A stretch of 24,328 nucleotides of DNA, taken from the NCBI GenBank assembly GCA_934654795.1, contig CAKUGT010000023.1, forward strand, positions 1-24,328, read 5' to 3'. The notes under the pieces are model-generated. The model was given only the letters and a program-made list of their open reading frames with translations, ran no database searches and was not told the origin of the DNA. The position numbers and the translations under genes are program-made. The DNA is from an uncultured Collinsella sp. GTDB lineage: Bacteria; Actinomycetota; Coriobacteriia; Coriobacteriales; Coriobacteriaceae. This document shows, piece by piece, positions 15,018 to 23,134 of this stretch (its first letter is position 1; the number at the start of each line of letters is the position of its first letter).

Positions 15018-15929
15018 TTAGGCGAGGGGCGTGGACTCCCATTCGCCGGTGAGATGGGGGATGTCGAAGGTTCGATAACCGCAGCCGTAGGCGTGGGCCT
15101 GAGCCTCGCGAATGTTCCAGCAGATGTCGCAGGCGCGGTGCGCGTCCGAGCCAAAAGTGATCGGCACCTCGGCGTGGACAAAGTGACGTAAAAGGCCGGT
15201 CGCGGGATAGTAGTCGTCGAGCCCCTTGCGCGGTGCGGCCGTCGAGACCTCAACGCGGCGACCCGTATCGTGCGCGCACTCGGCCATCTGCCCCCAAAAC
15301 GGCGCCGGGTCAAAGTCGGGCGCAAAGCCCTCCTTCGAAAAACGCATGACCAGGTCGGGATGGGCCATCACGTCAAAGTTGAGCGAGCTCTCGCAGGCGC
15401 GGCACCAGTCGTCGACGTAGCGTTCCCATACGCCGCGTACGCCTAAGTTTTCCCAAACATGCAGGTTGGTATCGTCGTCGATCCAGCCACAAAGCGAATC
15501 GGGCGTATCGGGACGAGCGACGCTCTCTGTTCCCGCCGTGCCCGCGGCGCCGGCCATGATATCGCCCGGGTCGCCAATCCAATGCACGCTGCCCAAGCGC
15601 ACCACGGCGCCCTGGGACCAGCGCTCAACCAAGGGCTCGCAGCCTTCGTACCAATCGCATTCAAAGCCATAGATAAAGTTGAGCTCCGGCGCGATCTGCG
15701 CGGCGAGTTTACGGGCGTCCTCAAATGCCAGACGATGTGCCGGCAAGTCGCCCTCGACGACCTGCACCTCGCAGTTAGCATCCATGCTGGCGGGCAGGGT
15801 GAGGTGGTCGGTCGAGACCATGACCCGACAGCCAGCGGCGGCAGCAGCGCGGACGTTTTCCTCAAACGAGGCATGGCCGTCCGAAAACGAAGTATGAGTA
15901 TGGCAATCGACCAGCGGGCATGCGGGCAT
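15018..15929 (-). CDS. PHP-family histidinol-phosphatase
   Basis: A 303-residue PHP-fold phosphoesterase. Metal-binding motifs are all visible in order: DCHTHTSFSDGH at the N-terminus, STDHLTL, GFECDWYEG, LGSVHWIGD, DVMAHPDLVMRF and FGSDAHRACDI. This matches HisK/HisJ-type histidinol-phosphatases, which dephosphorylate L-histidinol phosphate to histidinol. The operon opposite has every other step and lacks a phosphatase, so the assignment fits the context. The ATG at 15929 has AAAGGAG 5 nt upstream; the longer frame to 15995 lacks this. An Ala/Gly/Thr insert lies between the LGSVHW motif and DVMAHP. Another PHP phosphoesterase role is possible but less likely. Confidence 0.85.
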   Translation of the reverse strand: MPACPLVDCHTHTSFSDGHASFEENVRAAAAAGCRVMVSTDHLTLPASMDANCEVQVVEGDLPAHRLAFEDARKLAAQIAPELNFIYGFECDWYEGCEPLVERWSQGAVVRLGSVHWIGDPGDIMAGAAGTAGTESVARPDTPDSLCGWIDDDTNLHVWENLGVRGVWERYVDDWCRACESSLNFDVMAHPDLVMRFSKEGFAPDFDPAPFWGQMAECAHDTGRRVEVSTAAPRKGLDDYYPATGLLRHFVHAEVPITFGSDAHRACDICWNIREAQAHAYGCGYRTFDIPHLTGEWESTPLA

Positions 15930-16052
15930 GGCGACTCCTTTGCATTCGGCGAATCTGCTCCATTGTAATGGCGCAGCCCTCAACACGCCGGGCACGCCGG
16001 GGGTCGAAATCGATTGGAAAGGCTGCGCGGCGCGTGGTGCGGCCTCGCTTCA

Positions 16053-16117
16053 AAACGTGTACGTCAGCCTCCAAAACCGACAAAAAATGACATGTTTGGA
16101 GGCTGACGTACATGTTT
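16053..16117. repeat. Long hairpin in the divergent intergenic region
   Basis: Arms 16053-16075 and 16095-16117 pair over 23 bp, 18 of them a perfect uninterrupted core (TGTACGTCAGCCTCCAAA) plus one G-T, around a 19-nt loop. The motif ACATGTTTGGA also occurs twice in direct orientation (16090-16100 and 16110-16120). The 294-nt region between the PHP gene and the LarC-like gene has nothing else I can recognise. The hairpin has no T-tract. It may be a regulatory palindrome for divergent genes or a dispersed repeat. Confidence 0.8.
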
Positions 16118-16223
16118 GGATGAGGGCGAGGGTGACGACGGACGAAAGTCACGCCTGTGCCACGTCCGATGTGCTAGCGTTTGGGTGAACAAAACGAGCC
16201 CGTGCGGAAAGGATCCGGACCGT

Positions 16224-16709
16224 ATGCAACGTGGAAGTACATCTCCGCTGTCCCGCGAGACCGATGCGCCCGAAACCATCGTCAAGCTGGAATGCGACAT
16301 CGACGATGCGTCGCCCGAGGTACTCGCCTATGCCGCCGACTGCCTGCGCGAGGCGGGCGCGCGCGAGGTGCACTGGCTGCCCCTTTACTGCAAGAAGGGC
16401 CGCCCCGGCTGGCAGCTGCAGGTGATCTGCTCGCACGAGGATATCGAGCGCCTACAGACGATTATCTTTTTGGAGACCACGACCAACGCCGTTCGTCGCC
16501 AGGTGATGGAACGCGTCTGCCTGCCGCGTCGTTTTGAGCAGGTGGCGACGCCTTGGGGCGAGGTGGCCGTCAAAATAGCCACCCTGCCCGACGGCAGTGA
16601 GCGTGCGGCGCCCGAGTACGAGGACTGCGCCCGTCTTGCCCGCGAGCATAACGTGCCGCTCCAGCGCGTGATGCAGGCGGCTCAGAGCGCGGCGCTGCGA
16701 TTCGAGTAA
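16224..16709 (+). CDS. Stand-alone LarC C-terminal domain protein (DUF111)
   Basis: A 161-residue protein made only of the C-terminal domain of LarC, the CTP-dependent nickel insertase of nickel-pincer cofactor synthesis. Visible family blocks are ETIVKLECDIDDASPEVLAY, LPLYCKKGRPGWQLQVIC, FLETTTNAVRRQVMER, TPWGEVAVKIA and PEYEDCARLAREH. Full LarC proteins are near 400 residues; the N-terminal half is absent and the upstream 290 nt is non-coding, so no frameshift can restore it. No larA, larB or larE is in the window. GGAAAGGA lies about 10 nt before the ATG; the frame is open upstream but without a start signal. It could assist a LarC encoded elsewhere, or have a nucleotide- or metal-binding role of its own. 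Confidence 0.8.
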   Translation: MQRGSTSPLSRETDAPETIVKLECDIDDASPEVLAYAADCLREAGAREVHWLPLYCKKGRPGWQLQVICSHEDIERLQTIIFLETTTNAVRRQVMERVCLPRRFEQVATPWGEVAVKIATLPDGSERAAPEYEDCARLAREHNVPLQRVMQAAQSAALRFE

Positions 16710-16780
16710 CACGGTAGATGGGCTCCATATCCGCCAGACCTCGTATTCAGCCCCTATCAACCCCACCCGAAAGGACCACC

Positions 16781-17329
16781 ATGAAATACCTCATCGCCTC
16801 CGACATCCATGGCTCGGCATACTGGGCCGAGCGTCTGGTCGCCGCCATCGAATCCGAGCGGCCCGACCGTATTGTGCTGCTGGGCGACCTGCTCTACCAC
16901 GGCCCGCGCAACGACCTGCCGCGCGATTACGCCCCCAAGCGCGTGATTCCGCTGCTCAACGCCCTGGCCGACCGCATCATCGCGGTGCGCGGCAACTGCG
17001 ACGCCGAAGTCGACCAGATGGTGCTCGACTTCCCCGTCATGGCCGACTACGCCACGCTGTTCGACGAGACCGGCCGCGAGCTGTTCCTGACGCACGGCCA
17101 CGTCTTTGGCGCCGGCATGCACAACAGCGTCGACCACGCGCCCGCGCTGCCCGAAGGCTCCGCGCTCGTCTACGGCCACACGCATAACAAGGTTAACGAG
17201 GCAAGCGAGGCGCACCCGGGCCTGTGGCTCTTCAACCCCGGCAGCGTGAGCATCCCCAAGGACGGCACACACAGCTACGGCATCTACGAGGGCGGCGCGT
17301 TCCGCCACGTGATCCTGGAGGAGGAATAA
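16781..17329 (+). CDS. yfcE: YfcE-type metallophosphoesterase
   Basis: A 182-residue calcineurin-like phosphodiesterase. The dimetal motifs are in order: SDIHG (D8, H10), LGDLLYHGPRN, RGNCDAEVDQM, LTHGHVFG, YGHTHNK and NPGSVSIPKDG. Length and motif wording match E. coli YfcE, which has phosphodiesterase activity on artificial substrates with Mn; its physiological substrate is unknown. GAAAGGA precedes the ATG. mazG starts 2 nt after its stop, with GGAGGAG in the end of yfcE as its Shine-Dalgarno, so the two form a tight pair. Confidence 0.9.
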   Translation: MKYLIASDIHGSAYWAERLVAAIESERPDRIVLLGDLLYHGPRNDLPRDYAPKRVIPLLNALADRIIAVRGNCDAEVDQMVLDFPVMADYATLFDETGRELFLTHGHVFGAGMHNSVDHAPALPEGSALVYGHTHNKVNEASEAHPGLWLFNPGSVSIPKDGTHSYGIYEGGAFRHVILEEE

Positions 17330-17331
17330 CC

Positions 17332-18192
17332 ATGGCGCAGCACATGGCTCAGCAAAATGCCGAGGGCTCGCGCGATTTGTCCACGCTGGTCGACGCGTCG
17401 GTCGAGCTGCAGCATCTGGTGCAGACCATCTGGCGTCTGCGTCAGCCCGATGGCTGCCCGTGGGACCGCGAGCAGACGCACCGCAGCATTGGCAAGAACA
17501 TGATCGAGGAGGCCTATGAGGCGCTCGACTGCATCGAGGCCGACGATGCCGCGCATCTGCGCGAGGAGCTGGGCGACGTGCTCATGCAGGTGGTGCTGCA
17601 TGCGCAGATTGCGGCGGACGCCGGCGAGTTTACGCTGGCCGACGTGGCACGCGATATTGACGCCAAGCTCATTCGCCGCCACCCGCACGTGTTTGGCGAT
17701 GCGGATGCCGACAACCCCGACGAGGTGCTCAAGATTTGGGACGAGGTCAAGCTTGCCGAGAAGGCTGCCAAGGACAAGGCTGTGGCGGCGGGCGAGGCTG
17801 CGCCCGAAGGCCTGCTCGACGGCGTGCCCACGCACCTGCCGGCGCTGATGCAAGCTCAGAAGGTGTCGCGCAAGGCGGCGGCCGTGGGCTTTGAGTGGGA
17901 GACGGTCCAGGACGTGTGGGACGAGGTTGCCGAGGAGCGTGCCGAGTTTGAGGCCGAGGCGCCCGGCTCGCCCGAGCGCGAGATGGAATTTGGCGACCTG
18001 CTCTTTGCCCTAGTCAACGTTGCGCGCAAAGAGGGGATTGACGCCGAGAGCGCCCTGCGCGCGAGCACGGCCAAGTTCCGCCGTCGCTGGGCTGCGATGG
18101 AGCAGATGGCGGCCGACGCCCATGTGGATCTGGCCGAGCTTTCGACCCACGGCCTCAATGACCTCTGGGATGCCGCAAAGGCGGAGGAGTAA
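17332..18192 (+). CDS. mazG: Nucleoside triphosphate pyrophosphohydrolase MazG
   Basis: A 286-residue protein with two MazG domains. The first has LRQPDGCPWDREQTHRSI and the metal motif EEAYEALDCIE...LREELGDVLMQVV (approx. 62-88). The conserved RRHPHVFGD and the LPALMQAQKVSRKAAAVGFEW link follow. The second has VAEERAEFE...EMEFGDLLFALVNVAR. The enzyme hydrolyses NTPs and dNTPs to monophosphates and is thought to cleanse the pool or affect alarmone levels. An Ala/Lys-rich insert sits between the domains. It is followed by a perfect 10-bp terminator and then eno, an order also known around actinobacterial eno. Confidence 0.94.
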   Translation: MAQHMAQQNAEGSRDLSTLVDASVELQHLVQTIWRLRQPDGCPWDREQTHRSIGKNMIEEAYEALDCIEADDAAHLREELGDVLMQVVLHAQIAADAGEFTLADVARDIDAKLIRRHPHVFGDADADNPDEVLKIWDEVKLAEKAAKDKAVAAGEAAPEGLLDGVPTHLPALMQAQKVSRKAAAVGFEWETVQDVWDEVAEERAEFEAEAPGSPEREMEFGDLLFALVNVARKEGIDAESALRASTAKFRRRWAAMEQMAADAHVDLAELSTHGLNDLWDAAKAEE

Positions 18193-18196
18193 GGCT

Positions 18197-18240
18197 GCGG
18201 GAACGACGGGCTGACACGCCTCATCGTTCCCGCTAAATTT
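18197..18240 (+). terminator. Intrinsic terminator after mazG
   Basis: A perfect 10-bp stem (18197-18206 with 18224-18233), a 17-nt loop, and a tail of TAAATTTTT. It separates the yfcE-mazG unit from eno. Confidence 0.85.
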
Positions 18241-18263
18241 TTCGAAAATCAAGTGTATCCCTC

Positions 18264-18308
18264 GGCTAACTTAGGGCATAATGCAAAAAGTGCGACATGG
18301 CTAACTTA
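18264..18308 (+). promoter_or_regulatory. eno promoter flanked by a direct repeat
   Basis: CATAAT at 18277-18282 is a good -10; the -35 is poor. GGCTAACTTA occurs at 18264-18273 and again at 18299-18308, the two copies 35 bp apart start to start (12 of 13 identical when extended). One copy lies just upstream of the -10, the other just past the expected start site near 18289. This is a possible operator pair for an unknown regulator of eno. Confidence 0.45.
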
Positions 18309-18369
18309 CGGAGACGCACCGACGGTGCACGGTCAGCCGGTCGCTTGCATCCACTACGTTTCCAAGTGA

Positions 18370-19671
<1,302 letters not shown>

Positions 19672-19743
19672 ACGGGCGAATTTGGCGAGGGGGAGGCTGA
19701 CTCGGTTCCGCCCCGCCTTGGCTGGACGCCGCAAAGCGCTGTG

Positions 19744-19776
19744 GGCGCTGGGCCATATGGCTCAGCGCCTTTTTTA
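19744..19776 (+). terminator. Intrinsic terminator after eno
   Basis: An 11-bp stem (19744-19754 with 19759-19769, one G-T), ATAT loop and six T's. It isolates eno from the divIC-like gene, which has its own probable promoter: extended -10 TGCTATAAC at 19815-19823, with no clear -35. Confidence 0.92.
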
Positions 19777-19866
19777 TGTCGAGCAAAGGCTGGCGAAGGC
19801 GGTGCGGGCGCTCGTGCTATAACTAGAATACTTAGCGCAAACAAACCTCAACCGCACAAGGCGCAC

Positions 19867-20628
19867 ATGGATCAGATTTACGACAACAGGTACTATTCCG
19901 CCGGTTCGCGCGAGCCGTCGCCTCGCCGTGCGCGCACGGTGCAGCTCGGTGGGTCCGCCTACGCCGGCGTCGACCGCCCCGTGCGGCGCCCGACAAGTAT
20001 CTCGCGCCCCAATGCTAAAGTGAATACTTCGACAGATGGACCGGTGCGCCCGGCACGTTCGTCGCATGCGTCGCGTCCCTCGACTCAGGCACACGACAAA
20101 TCGAGCAGACCTTCGAGCCGTCTTTCGGGCTCGGACTTTATGCATTACGCCAACGACAACGCGGTGGTCAAGGCGATCTATGACTTTACGCATGGCTCTC
20201 TGCGTCCGCTGTTTATCGGCATTGTCGTGGCGCTGGTGCTCGTGAGCCTGTATTTCCCCGTGCGCGACTTGTACGTGGCAAAACGCTCGAGCGATATCTT
20301 GGCCAAGCAGGTCGAGATTCGCCAGCAATACAATGATGAGCTGCAAAAAAGCGTCGACAAGCTGCTCTCGGAGGAGGGTATCAAGGACGCGGCGTCCGAG
20401 GACCTGGGCCTGGTGATGCCCGGCGAGAAGAAGATTGACGTGCTAGGCTTGGACGACGATTCGGACTCGTCGTCGAGCAAAAAGTCCTCAAACGCCAAGA
20501 AGGCCAGCGAAGTGGCCAAGGAAATCGAAGAAGTCGGCAAGGACGCGCCGTGGTACATCCAGGCGCTCGACATGCTGTTTGGGTTTAACGGCGTCGAGGG
20601 CCAGACGGTCGTGTCCAACGGCAAATAG
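19867..20628 (+). CDS. Septum formation initiator protein (DivIC/FtsB family)
   Basis: A 253-residue single-pass membrane protein. Residues 1 to about 90 are a disordered basic, Ser/Pro/Arg-rich cytoplasmic tail. A membrane helix lies at about 112-133 (LRPLFIGIVVALVLVSLYFP). Next comes a coiled coil (AKRSSDILAKQVEIRQQYNDEL...) and the GLVMPGEKKI ending typical of FtsB/DivIC, then a Ser/Asp/Lys-rich linker and an amphipathic C-terminal stretch (APWYIQALDMLFGF). The family acts at the division septum with FtsL and FtsQ/DivIB. The ATG at 19867 has only AAGG as Shine-Dalgarno; upstream in-frame codons lie in the eno terminator. Position between eno and ppx matches other actinobacteria. The symbol is left blank because divIC and ftsB naming varies. 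Confidence 0.85.
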   Translation: MDQIYDNRYYSAGSREPSPRRARTVQLGGSAYAGVDRPVRRPTSISRPNAKVNTSTDGPVRPARSSHASRPSTQAHDKSSRPSSRLSGSDFMHYANDNAVVKAIYDFTHGSLRPLFIGIVVALVLVSLYFPVRDLYVAKRSSDILAKQVEIRQQYNDELQKSVDKLLSEEGIKDAASEDLGLVMPGEKKIDVLGLDDDSDSSSSKKSSNAKKASEVAKEIEEVGKDAPWYIQALDMLFGFNGVEGQTVVSNGK

Positions 20629-20648
20629 CGCCCGGAGGGAAGCCCGCA

Positions 20649-21650
20649 ATGACAAATTGCAAACGCTATAAGGTAGCCGCGATCGACCTGGGAACGGTGT
20701 CGTCGCGACTGGTGCTGGCGCAGGTCGAGGCCGGGGCGATCGTGGAATCGTCCAAGCATACCGAGATTACCGACCTGGGCGAGGGCGTGGACGCGACGGG
20801 CCGCTTTTGCGAGGCGGCTGTCGAGCGTGTGCTTGCTGCGTGCCGCATGTTTGTGGACGAGGCCCGTGCCTTTGGGGCCGTGTGCATCTGCACCACGTGC
20901 ACGAGTGCCGCGCGCGATGCGTCCAATGCCGCGCTGCTGCTGGACGGCCTGCGCGATCTGGGGCTTGAGCCACAGGTGATTCCGGGCGAGGTCGAGGCGC
21001 GCCTGACGTTTTTTGGCGTGGCGCACGACTTTGCTGGCGAGCGCATCATCGTCGCCGATTCGGGCGGTGGCTCCACGGAGCTCGCGACGGGCGTATACGC
21101 TCCGGAGCGCGGGGTTTTTGCGCTGGAAGGGACGCGCTCGCTGGACATCGGTTGCCGCCGCGTGACGGAGCGCTTTTTCGCCGCGTTGCCGCCCGCGGAT
21201 GGCGAGCTTTCAGCCGCCGCTGCGTGGTCGGGCGAGCAGTTCGGGGCTTACTTTGAGGGCCTGCCTGTCGACTTTGAGCGCGCCGAGCGCCTCGTTGCGG
21301 TGGGTGGCACCGTCACCACGCTCGTGGCACTCGTTCACGAGCTGGAACCGTATGATTCGAGCTTTGTGCACCTACGCGAGCTGTCGCTGGAGCAGGTCTC
21401 GGCCGCTATCGAGCGCATGTCTGTGTTGGACGCGGAAGGCATCGCCGCGCTACCGGGTGTACAGCCCAAACGCGCGGGCGTGATCTTGGCTGGTGCCGTG
21501 GTGATTCGCGAGCTTATGCGAGCCGGCGGCTACGACACGCTCACCGTAAGCGAGAACAGCCTGCTTGCCGGCATGGCTGCCACCATCAACGAGACTCTCG
21601 ACGGCGCGACCCCCACCATCGGCTGGACCCCGAGCCTCAGCACTCTTTAA
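20649..21650 (+). CDS. Ppx/GppA family phosphatase
   Basis: A 333-residue single Ppx/GppA domain of the actin-like ATPase fold. It shows AAIDLGTVSSRLVLA (phosphate loop 1; families usually have DxGSNS, here DLGTVS), TSAARDASN, GEVEARLTFFG, the key ADSGGGSTEL loop, SLDIGCRRVTERF, VGGTVTTLVAL and a C-terminal SENSLLAGM. Relatives are exopolyphosphatases or pppGpp phosphatases; the short C-terminus without HD domain fits actinobacterial Ppx1/Ppx2. CGGAGGGA precedes the ATG, 20 nt after the divIC-like gene, so the two form an operon. Which substrate is used cannot be told from sequence. Confidence 0.88.
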   Translation: MTNCKRYKVAAIDLGTVSSRLVLAQVEAGAIVESSKHTEITDLGEGVDATGRFCEAAVERVLAACRMFVDEARAFGAVCICTTCTSAARDASNAALLLDGLRDLGLEPQVIPGEVEARLTFFGVAHDFAGERIIVADSGGGSTELATGVYAPERGVFALEGTRSLDIGCRRVTERFFAALPPADGELSAAAAWSGEQFGAYFEGLPVDFERAERLVAVGGTVTTLVALVHELEPYDSSFVHLRELSLEQVSAAIERMSVLDAEGIAALPGVQPKRAGVILAGAVVIRELMRAGGYDTLTVSENSLLAGMAATINETLDGATPTIGWTPSLSTL

Positions 21651-21665
21651 CTATTCCACCGCAAC

Positions 21666-21753
21666 TTAGAGCCCCGCCGGCGTGAAAAAGAGACGAGCCC
21701 GCATCCCTTGGGGATACGGGCTCGTAAGCTCCATATGGTAGGGGCGGTGGGAC
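21666..21753. repeat. Partial duplicate of the tRNA-Leu 3' end with its terminator
   Basis: This stretch is a diverged copy of 21862-21950. Both hold GAGCCCCRCCGGCGT, then a hairpin with arms GCCCGCATCCC/GGGAYACGGGC, then an identical 22-bp segment (21732-21753 equals 21929-21950) whose minus strand is the last 15 nt of tRNA-Leu plus CCA and flank. The hairpin here (21693-21707 with 21711-21725) followed by CTCTTTTT on the minus strand is a good minus-strand terminator. The tRNA copy stops after about 18 nt, so it is a fragment only. Confidence 0.8.
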
Positions 21754-21861
21754 GTCCGCGTATTTGCTGCGCAAATCCGCACCGGCTTCGGCCGCCTGCC
21801 GGCGCCCTTGCCGGCTCGCTGCGGACGCTGCGCGTCCGCTTGACGCTCACCCCCTCGCGGG
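21754..21861. other. GC-rich, strongly structured spacer between the duplicated tRNA flanks
   Basis: No gene is seen. The sequence is dense in short palindromes: ATTTG/CAAAT, CCGGC/GCCGG twice, and GCGGACG/CGTCCGC around 21829-21850. It ends near a plus-strand GGGTTCGAGCCCC (about 21858-21870) that looks like a tRNA T-arm. It could be a decayed tRNA or a scar of an inserted and lost element. I cannot assign it further. Confidence 0.5.
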
Positions 21862-21881
21862 TTCGAGCCCCACCGGCGTCT

Positions 21882-21921
21882 AAAAGAAGCGAGCCCGCAT
21901 CCCAAAGGGACACGGGCTCGC
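21882..21921 (-). terminator. Intrinsic terminator of tRNA-Leu
   Basis: On the minus strand a 15-bp stem (21921-21907 with 21903-21889, two G-T pairs), a 3-nt loop, and TTCTTTT. It lies 12 nt beyond the tRNA CCA. Confidence 0.88.
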
Positions 21922-21932
21922 AAGCAATCATA

Positions 21933-22017
21933 TGGTAGGGGCGGTGGGACTCGAACCCACAATCCTTGCGGCGAGAGATTTTAAGTCTCCTGCGTATGCC
22001 AATTCCGCCACGCCCCC
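21933..22017 (-). tRNA. tRNA-Leu (anticodon UAA)
   Basis: Read on the minus strand this is an 85-nt class-II tRNA with encoded CCA (21935-21933). Acceptor GGGGGCG pairs with CGCCCCT (first pair G-U). The D-arm contains GGCGGAATTGG. The anticodon stem GGAGA/TCTCT holds loop CTTAAAA, anticodon UAA, which reads Leu UUA. The extra arm is 13 nt, as expected for Leu, and the T-arm is GTGGG-TTCGAGT-CCCAC. A possible promoter with extended -10 TGCTAGACT lies at 22037-22029. The gene is convergent to ppx. Confidence 0.96.
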
Positions 22018-22048
22018 GTGAGACTAGAAGTCTAGCACAAGCCGTCCG

Positions 22049-22672
22049 TTACGCGTTGACTGCCATCGAGTGTTGGCCCGACTTCTCCAGGAACTCCTGG
22101 AACTTGGCTTCGTCGCCCTTGTTCTTGTACTGCAGGGCCAGCAGATACTCCAGGCGGCAGCGCTTGACCGGGTCGTCGCCGGCTTCCTTGAGCATGCGCT
22201 CCAGTTCGGGAATGTCGTTGTGACGCTTGAGGATCATCGTGTCGTACATCAGCTGGCACTCGTGCGCGACCGCCTCGGCCTGACCGTCCTCAAAGCCCTT
22301 GATCTCGTGCAAAAGTTCCTTAGACTTTTTGCGGTCCTCCTGGCCAACGTAGTAGTTAAAGGCCTTGATCACCAGGTCGACGCGCTGCATCTTGGGCAGG
22401 TTGAGCCCCAGCAGCAGGTCGAACATCTCGCTGGCGCGCTCGTGGTCCTCGCGCAGCAGATAGGAGTTCAGACGCAGGTAGTCGCGGTTGTAGCGCGGGT
22501 ACAGCATGCTGGTGAGTTTGCCGTCGAGCAAACGATCGAACTCGTCCCACTGCTTGGCAGCCATAAGCTGCTGCAGACGCTTGAACGTGGTGCGTTTTTT
22601 GACGCTAAAGAACACCGACACGCCGATGCAGATGATAACGACGGCGGTCCAGAGTGTGCGGGAATCGGGCAT
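22049..22672 (-). CDS. Membrane-anchored helical-repeat protein of unknown function
   Basis: A 207-residue protein. Residues 6-24 form one membrane helix (LWTAVVIICIGVSVFFSV); the rest is soluble, all-helical and charged. Its pattern resembles TPR-type helix pairs: KRLQQLMAAKQWDEFDRLLDG, SYLLREDHERASEMFDLLLG, AFNYYVGQEDRKKSKELL and YLLALQYKNKGDEAKFQEFL. I do not recognise a named family. It is probably anchored in the cytoplasmic membrane with the repeat domain in the cytosol. The ATG at 22672 is preferred, with AAGGA upstream, because it puts the membrane helix at the N-terminus; the frame is open to 22783. Its TATAAT promoter element lies at 22733-22728. Confidence 0.8.
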   Translation of the reverse strand: MPDSRTLWTAVVIICIGVSVFFSVKKRTTFKRLQQLMAAKQWDEFDRLLDGKLTSMLYPRYNRDYLRLNSYLLREDHERASEMFDLLLGLNLPKMQRVDLVIKAFNYYVGQEDRKKSKELLHEIKGFEDGQAEAVAHECQLMYDTMILKRHNDIPELERMLKEAGDDPVKRCRLEYLLALQYKNKGDEAKFQEFLEKSGQHSMAVNA

Positions 22673-22726
22673 GTTAGGGTCCTTAGTCGCTCGTAAAGCG
22701 AGCGGTATGACAACACGTACTAGATG

Positions 22727-22733
22727 TATTATA
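22727..22733. promoter_or_regulatory. Symmetric -10 element, possible bidirectional promoter
   Basis: The 7-bp TATTATA reads as TATAAT on the minus strand (22733-22728), serving the helical-repeat gene, and as TATTAT on the plus strand (22727-22732), which could serve the PTS IIB gene about 100 nt downstream. No good -35 is seen on either side. A second plus-strand candidate, TACACT at 22796-22801, is weaker. Confidence 0.4.
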
Positions 22734-22835
22734 CGCAGCGCACAAGCAAACTGGCATAAAAGCTCATCGAGGCTGAGTGCCATCGCTCGCTGCGGTACAC
22801 TTACCTAAAGTAAACCATGAAGGGAGACACTACCT

Positions 22836-23123
22836 ATGAAGAAGATCGTTTTGGCTTGCGGTGCTGGTGCTGCTACTTCCACGCTCGTTGCCCAGAAGGT
22901 CGCCACCCTGCTCGACGCCAACGGTTACGCCGACAAGTACGAGATCGTGCAGTGCGCCATCTCCGAGGCCAAGGACTACTGCGACGAGGGTGCCGATCTG
23001 CTGATCGCCACCACCGTTGCCCCCGAGGGCCTCACCTGCCCGTACGTGAGTGGCGTGCCCTTCATGACCGGCATGAACCGCGTCGCTGCCGAGAAGGCCG
23101 TTCTCGACGTTATGGCTCAGTAG
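22836..23123 (+). CDS. Orphan PTS IIB component (galactitol/lactose-cellobiose-type)
   Basis: A 95-residue cytoplasmic IIB protein with the P-loop-like phosphorylation site MKKIVLACGAGAATSTLVAQKV, active cysteine C8. The fold order (strand, C-loop, helix, VQCAISEAKDYCDEGADLLIATT) fits galactitol-type IIB. Normally it takes phosphate from IIA and gives it to the sugar bound to IIC, but no IIA or IIC is nearby. GAAGGGA precedes the ATG. Codons are strongly C-ending, suggesting good expression. A VOC protein follows 11 nt later in the same operon. A regulatory or relay role, or service to a IIC elsewhere, is possible. Confidence 0.85.
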   Translation: MKKIVLACGAGAATSTLVAQKVATLLDANGYADKYEIVQCAISEAKDYCDEGADLLIATTVAPEGLTCPYVSGVPFMTGMNRVAAEKAVLDVMAQ

Positions 23124-23134
23124 GCGCTGCCTGT

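Noticed and set aside
14986..15018. Terminator between hisE and the convergent PHP gene
   Set aside because: Only a 7-bp inverted repeat (ACTAGTC/GACTAGT) with a 19-nt loop and no T-tract on either side, so it was not listed as a terminator.
21733..21875. A second complete tRNA gene
   Set aside because: Only about 18 nt of the tRNA-Leu 3' end and a lone T-arm-like GGGTTCGAGCCCC are found. No anticodon arm or acceptor pairing can be built.
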